Notes: generated by a model from the sequence alone, not told the origin. Counted from the stretch's first letter, positions 18,740 through 28,096 are shown. The stretch is 64,000 nucleotides of DNA from Plantibacter flavus (GCF_900177615.1 NZ_FXAP01000002.1:372001-436000), one strand, 5' to 3'. Translations and numbers: made by a program.

Positions 18740-19309
18740 TCAGACGGGCTCGCCGGTGACGGTGTAGCGGAGGTGGACGACGCCGGCCTCGAAGCGGCGC
18801 TCGTCGACGAGTTCCAGACGTCGCCGGAGGTTGGCCGGCAGTGCACGCAAGCCGCCACCGACGATCACCGGTGAGAGGAACAACTGCACCTCGTCGACGA
18901 GCCCCGCGGCCATTGCCTCGGCTGCGAGATGCGGGCCGCCGACGCTGAGGTCGCGGTCCGATTCCGCCTTCCACCGGCGTACGGCCTCCGGATCGAACGA
19001 TCGCTCGAGCGTCGTCCGGGCCGTCGAGACCGCATCGAGGGACGTCGAGTACACGACCTTGTCGGCCGCGAGCCACAGAGCCGCGAAATCGGCGATCTCG
19101 CGAGGCTCGTCCGGCAGCTCGTCCGCCGTCTCCCAGAACGTCATGATCTCGTACATGCGCCGGCCGAACAGGTAGGTGCCGATCGGCCGGGAGAGCTCGT
19201 TCACGAAGGCGTGCACCTCGGCATCCGGGGCACTCCAGTCGAAGTGGCCCTCCTCATCGGCGAGGTAGCCGTCGAGCGAGCTGATCGCCGAGTAGATGAG
19301 CCTGCCCAT
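18740..19309 (-). CDS. Dihydrofolate reductase / RibD C-terminal domain family protein
   Basis: 189 residues. Opens MGRLIYSAISSLDGYLADEEG and has FGRRMYEIMTFWETADE, VVYSTSLD, DLSVGGPHLAAEAMAAGLVDE and FLSPVIVGGG, the pattern of YyaP/YwjB-like DHFR-fold proteins. These bind NADPH but usually lack proven dihydrofolate reductase activity. Monocistronic, facing the thiolase across a terminator. Confidence 0.85.
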   Translation of the reverse strand: MGRLIYSAISSLDGYLADEEGHFDWSAPDAEVHAFVNELSRPIGTYLFGRRMYEIMTFWETADELPDEPREIADFAALWLAADKVVYSTSLDAVSTARTTLERSFDPEAVRRWKAESDRDLSVGGPHLAAEAMAAGLVDEVQLFLSPVIVGGGLRALPANLRRRLELVDERRFEAGVVHLRYTVTGEPV

Positions 19310-19426
19310 GTGTCCTCCGTCGCCAGTGCCGGTACGCGAGAGGCTAGGCCGCAGAGGCGACCGCCCACAAGCGTCCTGAGGAAGGATCCTGTTCCCACAC
19401 TGCTTCCTGGGTATGATAAAAGTTGT

Positions 19427-19440
19427 TTTAGAGCTGTAAA
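19427..19440. promoter_or_regulatory. AT-rich dyad upstream of hipBA, candidate HipB operator
   Basis: TTTAGAGCTGTAAA: TTTA-n-AGCT-n-TAAA with only the n positions unpaired. It lies about 20 bases before the start of the HipB-like gene in a sharply AT-rich patch (GATAAAAGTTGTTTTAG) that should contain the promoter. HipB proteins autorepress by binding such dyads. Confidence 0.5.
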
Positions 19441-19459
19441 TCTAGGTTTAAGGGATCAG

Positions 19460-19801
19460 ATGCCGAAACGTACCGCGCCATCGCGGCCAGTGGTTCGCGA
19501 TGGTCTCATCGTCTTGGGGCAACTCGTCAAGGAGGGTCGCCTTGGACGGAAGTGGACTCGGAGCGAACTCGCCCAACGCGCTGGTGTCTCCGTTCCGACC
19601 CTCGCCAACATCGAGAACGGAGCCTCGAGTACGGCTGTCGGCACCGTGTTCGACGTGGCCGACCTCGTCGGCGTCCCCATCTTCGGTATCGACGACCGCA
19701 TCGAACTCGCCCGCCTTCGCCGCAGAGGCGAGGAGCGACTGGAATTGCTCCCCGCTCGCGTGCGCCACGGTCGACAGGAGGCGCTGAGCGATGACTTCTG
19801 A
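19460..19801 (+). CDS. HipB-like XRE-family antitoxin
   Basis: 113 residues. ATG 19460 follows AAGGGA. Helix-turn-helix of the Cro/CI type at about residues 32-62 (RSELAQRAGVSVPTLANIENG, without the longer run). Overlaps the HipA-like kinase gene by 11 bases and is the first gene of the pair, the normal antitoxin-toxin order. Expected to bind the kinase and the upstream dyad and so repress its own transcription. Confidence 0.85.
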   Translation: MPKRTAPSRPVVRDGLIVLGQLVKEGRLGRKWTRSELAQRAGVSVPTLANIENGASSTAVGTVFDVADLVGVPIFGIDDRIELARLRRRGEERLELLPARVRHGRQEALSDDF

Positions 19802-21011
19802 ACGCGTCTTCGTATGGACCTGGTTGCCCGGCTCAGACGAGCCCGTGGTTGCGGGCGCGGTCGAACTCCGGGGCGATACGATGCCGTTCGTCTACGCGGC
19901 CAGCTATCGGAATCGCGCTGAGGCGATCAGCCTGTACCAGCCAGAGCTCCCCTTGCAATCCGGCACCATGCAACCACTCCCGGGCCTCGCGATCGCAGGT
20001 GCCATCCGCGACGGTATCCCGGACGCTTGGGGGCGAGCCGTCATCGACGATCGCAGAGAGCCCGATGAGGCGGACTTGACCGAGCTCGACTACATGTTGG
20101 CGTCCGGAAGCAATCGGTTCGGCGCCATCGACTTCCAGCAGAGCCCCACCGAATACGAGCCTCGCGAGAGCCCCGCGACACTGGCCGAGCTCCAGGAAGC
20201 GTCCGCGACACTCCAGGCGGGTGGCAAGCTCCCTGCTCCACTCGAAGACGTGCTTATCAGAGGAACGAGCATCGGCGGGGCCAGGCCGAAGGCGACCCTC
20301 CTCGATGACGGTGTCGCCTACATCGCGAAGTTCTCTTCGAGCTCGGACAGCGTCTTCAGCGTCGTGAACGCCGAAGGGACGGCGATGGAGCTCGCTCGCC
20401 GCGCTGGCATCAGAACCTCGATGACCGAGGTCCTGACCGTGGATTCCAAGGATGTGCTCCTCGTTCGAAGGTTCGACCGGGACGGGCGGGAGCGGAAACA
20501 CGTCGTGTCAGCGCTGACGATGAGCCAGCGGAACGAGTGGTCAGGCACTCGTGCGAGCTATCCGGAACTCCTCGACACCCTTCGCAGGCACGGTTCCCTG
20601 ACCTTCGAACCAGGCCGGGAGCTGTTCGAGCGCATCGCATTCAACATGGCGATCTCGAATTCGGACGATCACGCGCGCAATCACGCCGCGTTCTGGGATG
20701 GCACACACCTGACGCTGACGCCCGCGTATGACCTGGCTCCGACTACACGATCCGGAGACACCGCCACGCAAGCCATGGCTTACGGACGGTCAGGAGAGAA
20801 ACGTTCCAACTTCGCCGAACTGGTGAAGGCCTCGGTGATATACGGTCTCTCCACAGCAGAAGCCCGCAGGATCATCGACAACATCATCGAGACGATCCGT
20901 GATCATTTCGATGAAGCTGCCGACCTCGCGCAGGTGCCGGCACGAGATGTCGATCTCTTGAAGAACCACCTCTTCCTCAATCCTGGTGTCCTGCACGACT
21001 ACGAACCGTGA
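19791..21011 (+). CDS. HipA-like serine/threonine kinase toxin
   Basis: 406 residues. N-terminal subdomain with SGTMQPLPGLAIAGAIRDGIPDAWG-type residues, the ATP-binding GTSIGGARPKATL (about 153-165), Lys in AYIAKFSS, and catalytic loop AISNSDDHARNHA (about 286-298) followed by PAYDLAPT. These are the HipA kinase signatures, all intact. HipA of E. coli phosphorylates glutamyl-tRNA synthetase and stops translation; the target here is unknown. The start lies inside the antitoxin gene. Confidence 0.9.
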   Translation: MTSERVFVWTWLPGSDEPVVAGAVELRGDTMPFVYAASYRNRAEAISLYQPELPLQSGTMQPLPGLAIAGAIRDGIPDAWGRAVIDDRREPDEADLTELDYMLASGSNRFGAIDFQQSPTEYEPRESPATLAELQEASATLQAGGKLPAPLEDVLIRGTSIGGARPKATLLDDGVAYIAKFSSSSDSVFSVVNAEGTAMELARRAGIRTSMTEVLTVDSKDVLLVRRFDRDGRERKHVVSALTMSQRNEWSGTRASYPELLDTLRRHGSLTFEPGRELFERIAFNMAISNSDDHARNHAAFWDGTHLTLTPAYDLAPTTRSGDTATQAMAYGRSGEKRSNFAELVKASVIYGLSTAEARRIIDNIIETIRDHFDEAADLAQVPARDVDLLKNHLFLNPGVLHDYEP

Positions 21012-21037
21012 GTCCGAGAGCCGCCGCCGGCCGACGG

Positions 21038-22453
21038 TCACGCGGGCGGGATGACGAGCGTCGCGAAGGAGTCTGCCGGCAGGGTCGGGGTGATGACGTC
21101 GTCGCCCACCACGATCTGGACGGGGAGCGGTTCGCCGAGGTCGTTCTGCATCACGAGTACGACGCCGCCGTCCGGGTTGCGGAAGGCGAGCAGGTTCTCG
21201 TGCCCGGTCCAGCTCATCGTCGCGAGCCGTTGCGCACCCGGCTGCAGGAAGTGCCCCAGGTGCCGCATGAGGAAGTACTCGTGGGTGTAGCGAAAGGTCC
21301 GGGCCTCGGGATCCACGACGACGAGTGAGTTCTGCGCCCAGCCCCAGCGGCTGACCCCACCCTCCGTGAGCGCGAGGTTCCAGTACGTGTAGGCCTGCGC
21401 GCCGCGTGTGAAGAAGTGGCGCATGAGTCCCCAGGTGTGCCGCACGAAGCGCCAGTCGTTCCGTCCGTCGCCGCACTCCTGCTCGGTCTGATAGAGCGCG
21501 AGGTCAGGGTGGTCGTGATGCACCGCGGCGATCGCGCCCTTGCCCGCCCACTGGAATCCGACTCCGGCGACCCACGGGCCGGCCGACGGATCCTGGAGCA
21601 CGGTCTCGATCTGCGCGTCGTGCGGTCGCTCCTGTGTGCCGAGGAAGACCCGCACTCCGAGGCGGTCCATCTCCGGGCCGAGGACCGCGATGAACCGCGC
21701 GAGCCCCTCGGCCGTCCACACACAGCTCGGGAACACCTGCGCCGAGTTGAACTCGTTCTGCGGCATGACCATCTCGACGCGGATGCCCTCCTCGCCGTAG
21801 GCCTCGACGAAGCGGGCGAAGTACCGGGCGTAGGTCTCGAGGTAGCGGTCCTCGAGGATGAACAGATCGGTCCCCTCGGAGCCCAGCTGGTCGTCGCGGA
21901 TGCCGTTGTCGACGTCTGATCCTGCCCAGGGGCGCGCGGCCGCGTAGTGCCCGTTCGTCTTCATCCAGGTGGGCGGGCTCCACGGCGACGCCCAGAGACG
22001 CAGGTCGCCCTGGTACCGCTGCGCCGCCTGGATGAAGGGGACGAGCGTCGCTCGGTCGTGATCGATGCTGAAGTGCTCGAGGTCGAAGTCGCCGTCGACC
22101 TCGTCGTAGGAGTACCAGTCGGTGGAGAAGTCGTTGGCGCCGACGGGCATGCGGCAGAGCGAGAGGTTCAGTCCTGCACCCGGCGTGAAGAGGTCGGACA
22201 GGATGCCCTCCCGGTCCTCCTCGGACAGGAGCCCCAGCGCCGTCCAGCCGAGTTCGTTGAAGCATCCGCCGATGCCGTCGACGGTCTGCTGGGGGTTCGC
22301 CACGTCGACCATGACGTTCGGCATCCCCGCGAGTCGTCCGAACCCGAGCGGCTCCTGCTCCTGCCAGGGTGCGTCCTGGGTGGTGACGACCCAGGCGACC
22401 GACCGCGCTGCTGCCGTGTTGCCTTCGCTGCTGGCGGGACTGCTGCTCGTCAT
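21038..22453 (-). CDS. Glycoside hydrolase family 30 enzyme
   Basis: 471 residues, no signal peptide, ATG 22453 preceded by GAAAGG. GH30 (beta/alpha)8 barrel plus side beta-domain: DGIGGCFNELGWTAL near the start, LWASPWSPPTWMKTNG, the acid/base glutamate in VMPQNEFNS, and the nucleophile region LYQTEQECGDG; the C-terminal beta-domain has LLAFRNPDGGVVLVMQND. Members are glucosylceramidases, beta-1,6-glucanases, galactanases or xylosidases; the specificity cannot be set here. It appears cytoplasmic, so it probably acts on an imported oligosaccharide. Monocistronic. Confidence 0.88.
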   Translation of the reverse strand: MTSSSPASSEGNTAAARSVAWVVTTQDAPWQEQEPLGFGRLAGMPNVMVDVANPQQTVDGIGGCFNELGWTALGLLSEEDREGILSDLFTPGAGLNLSLCRMPVGANDFSTDWYSYDEVDGDFDLEHFSIDHDRATLVPFIQAAQRYQGDLRLWASPWSPPTWMKTNGHYAAARPWAGSDVDNGIRDDQLGSEGTDLFILEDRYLETYARYFARFVEAYGEEGIRVEMVMPQNEFNSAQVFPSCVWTAEGLARFIAVLGPEMDRLGVRVFLGTQERPHDAQIETVLQDPSAGPWVAGVGFQWAGKGAIAAVHHDHPDLALYQTEQECGDGRNDWRFVRHTWGLMRHFFTRGAQAYTYWNLALTEGGVSRWGWAQNSLVVVDPEARTFRYTHEYFLMRHLGHFLQPGAQRLATMSWTGHENLLAFRNPDGGVVLVMQNDLGEPLPVQIVVGDDVITPTLPADSFATLVIPPA

Positions 22454-22642
22454 CGAGTGCCTTTCGACGGGGGTCCTCCGTGGACCGCGACCGGTGCTCC
22501 CACCAGTATGTTGCAGAAACCGCGAAAACCGAAGAACAGTCGCCATTCACAATCGGACGCGGCGCGCGGCAGGGCTCACCCGAGAGGCGCACCCGGGACA
22601 CCCCGCTGGTATGCCGTTCGCAGGCGGTCGTACACTCGATGG

Positions 22643-23359
22643 ATGGCCGATTCGACGACGGTCCGGGAACCGCAACCCGGCGCAGACCTCCCCGACGCCC
22701 GCGGGCGCACCGGCCTGCACCGGACCGGCCTCGACCTCACCGGCAACCCGCGCGTCCAGGTGGCCGACGTGGAACTGGTCGCCGCCGCCTGGCACGTCCT
22801 CCGCCGGACGACCCTGCGGGTCCAGGACCGCTCAGGCGCATGGTCGACGCAGCAGCGCGAGACCTACGACCGCGGCAACGGCGCGACCATCCTGCTCTAC
22901 CACGGTGACTCCCGGAAGGTCCTGCTCACCAGGCAGTTCCGCTACCCGGCGTACGTCAACGGACACCCGACCGGCGAGCTCATCGAGACCGCAGCCGGCC
23001 TGCTCGACGACGACGATCCCGAGACGGCGGTCGCCCGTGAGGCCCGCGAGGAGACCGGGTTCGCGGTCGAGGCCGTCCAGCATGTGTTCGACGCCTTCAT
23101 GAGCCCCGGCTCCGTGACCGAGCGCCTGCACTTCTACGCTGCCGAGTACGACCCCGCTGCGCGTCGCGGCGACTGGGGCGGACTCGCCGAGGAGGGCGAG
23201 GAGATCGAACTCCTCGAACTCGACATCGACGACGCGATCGCGCGCATCGGCGACGACATCATCGACGCGAAGACCATCATGCTGCTGCAGTGGGCGAGGC
23301 TCTCCGGCCCGTTCGCGACGGCACCGACGCCTGTTCCGCCAGCACCACCCGCACGCTAG
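22643..23359 (+). CDS. Nudix hydrolase, GDP-mannose/ADP-ribose pyrophosphatase type
   Basis: 238 residues. N-terminal domain contacting the partner subunit (RETYDRGNGATILLYH, VLLTRQFRYPAYVNG), then ELIETAAGLLDDDDPE followed by AVAREAREETGF, a Nudix box with the small loop extension seen in NudK/ADPRase proteins, and the SPGSVTERLHFY motif typical of that group. Hydrolyses nucleoside-diphosphate sugars in the cytoplasm. ATG 22643 chosen from conservation of the downstream region. Followed by a short hairpin and repeats. Confidence 0.87.
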   Translation: MADSTTVREPQPGADLPDARGRTGLHRTGLDLTGNPRVQVADVELVAAAWHVLRRTTLRVQDRSGAWSTQQRETYDRGNGATILLYHGDSRKVLLTRQFRYPAYVNGHPTGELIETAAGLLDDDDPETAVAREAREETGFAVEAVQHVFDAFMSPGSVTERLHFYAAEYDPAARRGDWGGLAEEGEEIELLELDIDDAIARIGDDIIDAKTIMLLQWARLSGPFATAPTPVPPAPPAR

Positions 23360-23402
23360 CACCGCCGAGACTCCCGGACCCCGAGCTCGCCAGAACACCG
23401 TG

Positions 23403-23420
23403 CCACCCGACCCCGGGTGG
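23403..23420. terminator. Short hairpin after the Nudix gene
   Basis: CCACCC-gacccc-GGGTGG, 44 bases past the stop codon. A weak six-pair stem without a T-run, backed up by the larger palindrome at 23474-23540. Confidence 0.4.
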
Positions 23421-23473
23421 CCGATCGGCGAACCCGAACACCGGTCGGCCACCCGGTCACCGAGCACCACTCC

Positions 23474-23540
23474 GGTCCCTGAGCCTGTCGAAGGGCGGTC
23501 CGACCGAGCCCACCACCGCCCGTCGACAGGCTCAGGGACC
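23474..23540. repeat. Intergenic palindromic repeat pair
   Basis: Left arm 23474-23499 and right arm 23515-23540 are complementary over 26 bases with one mismatch and contain the CTTCGACAGGCTCAG core. Further partial words CTCAGCTCAGGAACCGGCG follow to about 23570. It separates two convergent genes and can act as a bidirectional terminator. Confidence 0.85.
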
Positions 23541-23597
23541 GGCGAACCTCAGCTCAGGAACCGGCGTAGGTCAGCTCAGAGAGCGGCGCACCTCAGC

Positions 23598-24926
23598 TCA
23601 GGCCGAGCGGATGATGTCCGTGAGCACCGCGCACCCGAAGTCGAGCGCGTCGAGTGGCACGCGTTCGTCGACACCGTGGAACATGCCGGGGAAGTCGAAG
23701 TCCGCCGGCAGGCGCAGCGGGATGAAGCCGTACCCCGTGATGCCGAGTCGACTGAGTGCCTTCGCGTCGGTGCCGCCGGGGATGAGGTGTGGGAGCACGG
23801 TCGCACCGGGATCGTGACGCTCGATGACCGCCTCGATCACCGAGACGAGCTCGCCGTCGTTCGGTGACTCCATCGCGATGAGTTCCAGCTGGACCTCGAC
23901 GTCGACCCCCTCACCCGCCGCCTCGCGGATACGCGCGATGACCTCGTCCCGCTGGCCGGGCAGGAACCGGGCGTCGACCGTCGCGGTCGCGGACTCGGGG
24001 ATCACGTTCTCCTTGTACCCGCCGGAGATGATGGTGACGTTCGCCACGTTCTGCAGGCCGGCGCGCAGCCGCGACGCGCTGGGACCGACGAGCGCGGCGA
24101 GTTCGAACGGCGACAGCTCGGACGAGGCTCCGGTCAGTTCGCGCAGCCGCTGGAACAGGTGCGTCGTCGTCTCGGTGAACGACACCGGCCAGTCGAGCGC
24201 GCCGATCCGGCCGACCGCGGCCGCGAGCTTGACGATCGCCGAATCCTGGCTCGCGAGCGAGGCGTGACCGGCGGCACCGTGGGCGGTCAGCCGCAACCAG
24301 AGCACGCCCTTTTCGCCGGTGTTGAGCAGGTATGCGCGGGTGTCGGCTCGTTCGCCGAGGGTGACGCTGTATCCGCCGCCCTCGCTGATCGCGTCGCGGA
24401 CGCCGGCGAACTGCTCCGGGTGGTGCTCGACCATCCACTGCGAGCCGAGGACGCACCCGGCCTCCTCGTCGGCGAAGAACGCCAGGACGACGTCGCGCTC
24501 GGGCTGCTCCCCCGCCGTCACCATGCGCCGGACCGATGCGACGATCATCGCCACCATGTTCTTCATGTCGACGGCGCCGCGACCCCACAGCATGCCGTCG
24601 GCGATCTCGCCACCGAACGGGTCGACCGTCCACGCGGCCGCGTCGACCGGGACGACGTCGAGGTGCCCGTGCAGCAGGAGGCCGGGCAGGGTGCGATCGC
24701 GACCTGGCCACCGCGCGACGAGGTTCGTCCGGCCGGGCTCGGCCTCGAAGCGCGCGCACACGATCCCGACCTCACCGAGCAGACGTTCGACGAGGTCCGC
24801 CGCACGGGACTCGCCGACGGCGCGCCCGCCGCCGTAGTTCGAGGTGTCGATCCGGATGAGGTCGCGCGTGATGGAGATGACCTCCGAGAGACCGACCGGG
24901 TCGCTGACGCGTTCGCTCACGCTCAT
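23598..24926 (-). CDS. M20 family metallopeptidase (ArgE/DapE/CPG2-like)
   Basis: 442 residues. Zinc ligands are visible in LLHGHLDVVPVD (His, Asp), GRGAVDMKNM (Asp), FFADEEAG (catalytic and ligand Glu pair) and a late FPGMFHGVDE (His). The dimerisation domain lies at about 200-330. Members cleave small peptides, acyl-amino acids or carbamoyl amino acids. ATG 24926 overlaps the stop of the nitrilase-like gene by 4 bases (ATGA), so the two are co-translated; a joint role in deacylating or deamidating a small amide is plausible but unproven. Confidence 0.88.
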   Translation of the reverse strand: MSVSERVSDPVGLSEVISITRDLIRIDTSNYGGGRAVGESRAADLVERLLGEVGIVCARFEAEPGRTNLVARWPGRDRTLPGLLLHGHLDVVPVDAAAWTVDPFGGEIADGMLWGRGAVDMKNMVAMIVASVRRMVTAGEQPERDVVLAFFADEEAGCVLGSQWMVEHHPEQFAGVRDAISEGGGYSVTLGERADTRAYLLNTGEKGVLWLRLTAHGAAGHASLASQDSAIVKLAAAVGRIGALDWPVSFTETTTHLFQRLRELTGASSELSPFELAALVGPSASRLRAGLQNVANVTIISGGYKENVIPESATATVDARFLPGQRDEVIARIREAAGEGVDVEVQLELIAMESPNDGELVSVIEAVIERHDPGATVLPHLIPGGTDAKALSRLGITGYGFIPLRLPADFDFPGMFHGVDERVPLDALDFGCAVLTDIIRSA

Positions 24927-25723
24927 TCGGCGGTCCGCGGGACCACGGTGAACCGACGGTTGGCGAGCGAGGGCACCCGCGCCCGCACGGCGTCGAGTCG
25001 CCCTGGATCGAGCTCGGCGAAGACCACCCCGGGCGCCTCGCCGGCGGCGGCGATGACGACGCCGGCGGGGTCGACGATGATCGAGTTGCCGGTGGCGAGC
25101 GGGCCGGTCTGGTTGGCGCTCACGACGTAGGCGGTGTTCTCGATCGCCCGGGCGCGCACGAGGGTCGTCCAGGCATCCTCCTTGCCGGGGCCGACGATCC
25201 ACATCGCGGGCAGCAGGATGACGTTGGCACCGGCATCGATGAGACGCCGCGCGCTCTCCGGGAAGCGGAGGTCGTAACAGGTGAAGGCGCCGATGCGGAG
25301 GTCGCCGAGCTCGAGGACGAACGGTTCGGTGAGCTCGCCGGCCGAGATGCCGTCGCTCTCCGCGTACCCGAAGGCGTCGTAGAGGTGCACCTTCCGGTAC
25401 GTCGCGGTGATCTCCCCCTCGGCGTTGATCGCCACGAGCGTGTTGTAGGGCAACCCGCCGGGGTTCTCCTCGATGGTGCCGACGACCGTCGGGAGGGAGC
25501 GCGCGGCGGCTGCTGCGGCGACGCCCGTGATGAAGGGGCCGTCGAGTGGCTGGGCGATCGCGGCGAGCGCGCTCGGCGGTTCCGAGGTGGCGTAGCTGCT
25601 CATCTCCGGCAGCACGAGCAGTTCGGCGCCGCCCGCCGCGGCCTCACCGAGTAGGGCGACCACGCTGGCGAGGTTCTCGTCGATGTCCGTTCCGGCGGAG
25701 AACTGCCCGGATGCGATGCGCAT
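24923..25723 (-). CDS. Carbon-nitrogen hydrolase (nitrilase superfamily amidase)
   Basis: 266 residues, ATG 25723 with ACGAGG upstream. The Glu-Lys-Cys triad is complete: Glu in LLVLPEMSSY (about 40), Lys in TYRKVHLYDAFG (about 111) and Cys in GAFTCYDLRFPE (about 148). The last motif places it with the Nit/omega-amidase-like branch rather than true nitrilases. Hydrolyses a small amide to acid and ammonia in the cytoplasm. First gene of the pair with the M20 peptidase. Confidence 0.9.
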   Translation of the reverse strand: MRIASGQFSAGTDIDENLASVVALLGEAAAGGAELLVLPEMSSYATSEPPSALAAIAQPLDGPFITGVAAAAAARSLPTVVGTIEENPGGLPYNTLVAINAEGEITATYRKVHLYDAFGYAESDGISAGELTEPFVLELGDLRIGAFTCYDLRFPESARRLIDAGANVILLPAMWIVGPGKEDAWTTLVRARAIENTAYVVSANQTGPLATGNSIIVDPAGVVIAAAGEAPGVVFAELDPGRLDAVRARVPSLANRRFTVVPRTAE

Positions 25724-25781
25724 GTGAAACCTCGTTCCGTGGGAAGGGCCGCGACCGTCAGCGCGCGGCCGTCCAGCCACC

Positions 25782-26747
25782 CTATGCCGAGAGTGGGGGC
25801 GTGCGCCGCCGGAGCCGGAGCCGGCCCTGGCTCACGAGGATGCCGAGCACGACGATCACGCCGCCCACCGGCTCGTTCCAGTGCAGGATCTCACCGAGCA
25901 CAAGGATGCCGAGGACGACACCGACGAGTGGCGTGAGGTACGTGACGGTGGACGCCGCCGTCGGGCCCCAGGAGTCGACGATCGTCGTCATCCAGATGTA
26001 GGCGACGCCGGTACCGAGTGCTCCCAGCGCGAGCATGCTGAGGACGACCGGGGCGTCGAGCGATACCGGCTGCATCGCGATGAACGGCGAGAGCGCGAGC
26101 ATGATGACGGCGGCGAGCGAGATCTCCACGGCGGAGATGACGACCGCGTCGTAGCTGTGGGTGCCGAGGACGAACTTCCGGAGGTAGACGAAGGCGATGC
26201 CATAGCAGAGGGTCGCGCCGAGGCAGGCGAGCTGCGCGGGGATGGACTCGAGGATCGCCGGGTCACCGAGCACACGCCAGGGGCCGACGACGATCGCGAC
26301 GCCGAGGGCGCCGACGAAGATGCCGAACACCTGCAGGCCGTTCAGCCGTTCCTTCGGGAGGAACACCGCGCCGACGGCGAGCGTCATGATCGGCGTGGTC
26401 GCGTTGAGGATGCTCGACAGGCCGGACGGCAGGAACTGTCCCGCCCAGGAGAAGAGGAGGAACGGGGCGACGCAGAGGAAGACGGAGACGACGGCGAGGT
26501 GCGCCCAGAGTCGGCGCTCCCTCGGCCAGCGGCGGCGGGTGACGAGCATGATGATGCAGAGCGTCAGGGCGCCGAGCACCACGCGGGACAGTGCGACCTG
26601 CGCCGGAGCGAGTCCGGTCAGGCCGGTCTTCATGAAGAGGAAGCTGGCACCCCAGATGAGCGCGGCACCGAGATAGGCACCCAGCACCCTGCGGGCCCCT
26701 GGTGCGACGAGCGCGGTGACACGGGTGTTCGGTGCTGCGGTGCTCAT
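25782..26747 (-). CDS. EamA/DMT-family transporter
   Basis: 321 residues, about ten TM segments in two EamA repeats (ALIWGASFLFMKTG opening the first; LGATLCYGIAFVYLRKF the second). Drug/metabolite transporter of the RhaT/YdcZ-like superfamily, usually an exporter of amino acids or metabolites. ATG 26747 follows GAGGGA. It ends 58 bases upstream of the amidase start on the same strand, so it could feed the same transcript. Confidence 0.85.
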   Translation of the reverse strand: MSTAAPNTRVTALVAPGARRVLGAYLGAALIWGASFLFMKTGLTGLAPAQVALSRVVLGALTLCIIMLVTRRRWPRERRLWAHLAVVSVFLCVAPFLLFSWAGQFLPSGLSSILNATTPIMTLAVGAVFLPKERLNGLQVFGIFVGALGVAIVVGPWRVLGDPAILESIPAQLACLGATLCYGIAFVYLRKFVLGTHSYDAVVISAVEISLAAVIMLALSPFIAMQPVSLDAPVVLSMLALGALGTGVAYIWMTTIVDSWGPTAASTVTYLTPLVGVVLGILVLGEILHWNEPVGGVIVVLGILVSQGRLRLRRRTPPLSA

Positions 26748-26802
26748 CGTGCTCCCTCGAGTCGGACGACTCAGCTTGGCATCACCCACCGACGCCGTGT
26801 TC

Positions 26803-26830
26803 GCAATTCAGGACGCACCCGCGTGTCTCG
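26803..26830. repeat. Degenerate copy of the CTCAGGACG repeat family
   Basis: AATTCAGGACGCACCCGCGT then GTCTCGCC resembles the left part of the 4553-4636 palindrome (AACTCAGGACG, then GTGTCGCG) but lacks a complementary right arm. Confidence 0.4.
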
Positions 26831-26981
26831 CCGGTTCCGCCGCGCGTCATCATCGGTGCGGCCACCGCCGCGAAGCGCTCCCGCGACGGGGCGGGGGTGC
26901 TCGGTGACCGGGGTGGGGGCGCTCGGCCAGCTGTGCAGCTAGCGGACCATCGGTGAGCGGACGGCACGCTACCGTGGGCGG

Positions 26982-28058
26982 ATGAGCCGAACCCCTCGCC
27001 CCAGTGACACCATGATCGCGGTCGCCGAGCATTGGGCGGCCGAGCGACCGGCGATGCAGCCCGGCAGCCCGACCATCACGATGCTCGGAGCAGGCACGGC
27101 GAACGAGGTTGCAGCGGTCGAACTCGACGGCGGCGAGCGCGTCATCGTGAAGCTCTCCCCCGCGGATGCGACCGGCCTCACCTACGAGCGGTCCCTCATG
27201 GCGACCGAGGCGCTCGCCCTCCGCATCCTCGGCCGTGCGGAGGTGCCGCAGCCGGAGATCGTCTTCGAGGCGACCCTCGACGGACGCGACGCCCTCGTGA
27301 TGACCGAGCTCACCGGCCGACCGGCGAACAGCACCGAGACCGTCCCCCTCGCTCGGGACGTCCTCGGCCGCACGCTCGCCCGCCTGCACGAGGCAGGACG
27401 CACGCCGTTCCACGTGGAACCAGACGATGTCGACATCCCGGCGGAAGCCGCACCCACCGATCCGGCGACCGGCCTCGCCGAGGGGAGCCGATTCGGCTAC
27501 CCCTTCCGCCCCGAGCTCCAGGCGGCGAGCGCCGCGGACGCCTATCGACTCATCGTCGAGGCCGTCCTCACCGACGCCCAGCGGTTCGAGGTCGACCTCC
27601 CGGTCGCGGCGGGCGAGATCCGACACGTGATCGAAGACGCGCTGCCGGCCTTCGACAGCGTGACGGAGCCGACGCTCGTCCACTTCGACCTCTGGGAGGG
27701 CAACCTCCTCGTCATGCCCGAGCACGGGGCGGAGGCCGCCCAACTGACCGGCGTCATCGACCATGAGCGCGCGCACTGGGCCGACCCGACCGCCGACCTC
27801 GTCTCCCTGGCGCTCTTCACCGACGTGCCGGAGACGGTCGTGGCCGACTCGGAACTCCTCCGCGCCTACCGCGAGACCTCCGGCCGCGAGCTCCTCCCCG
27901 ACGAGGACGCCCGGACCCGCGCGCGGCTGTGGTCGCTGTACCTCGCACTCGTCATGGTGGTCGAAGGCGTCCCGCGTGGCTATGAGGGCGACTGGTTCGA
28001 CGAGCACGATGCGTCGGTGCGCACGTGGATCGGCGACATCGCGGCCTCGCTCGCCTGA
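26982..28058 (+). CDS. Aminoglycoside phosphotransferase (APH) family protein
   Basis: 358 residues, protein-kinase-like small-molecule kinase fold. N-lobe with GAGTANEVAAVEL and the ATP lysine in VIVKLSPA; catalytic loop LVHFDLWEGNLLV (about 228-240), where the usual HGD is HFD with the catalytic Asp kept; metal-binding GVIDHERAHWADP (about 255-267). Substrate unknown; such genes are common housekeeping kinases in actinobacteria and do not by themselves indicate resistance. Confidence 0.85.
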   Translation: MSRTPRPSDTMIAVAEHWAAERPAMQPGSPTITMLGAGTANEVAAVELDGGERVIVKLSPADATGLTYERSLMATEALALRILGRAEVPQPEIVFEATLDGRDALVMTELTGRPANSTETVPLARDVLGRTLARLHEAGRTPFHVEPDDVDIPAEAAPTDPATGLAEGSRFGYPFRPELQAASAADAYRLIVEAVLTDAQRFEVDLPVAAGEIRHVIEDALPAFDSVTEPTLVHFDLWEGNLLVMPEHGAEAAQLTGVIDHERAHWADPTADLVSLALFTDVPETVVADSELLRAYRETSGRELLPDEDARTRARLWSLYLALVMVVEGVPRGYEGDWFDEHDASVRTWIGDIAASLA

Positions 28059-28096
28059 GCCGCGCGACTCCTTCGGTCTCTGAGCTGACCCCCTCC

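Noticed and set aside
19425-19442. GTTTTAGAGCT string resembling the start of a type II CRISPR repeat
   Set aside because: Single copy, no second repeat, no spacers, no cas genes or tracr-like sequence nearby. It is better read as the AT-rich hipBA promoter with its dyad.
24927-25202. Upstream extension of the M20 peptidase frame
   Set aside because: The extra residues are Arg-rich shadow of the nitrilase-like gene; ATG 24926 with an ATGA overlap is the natural start.
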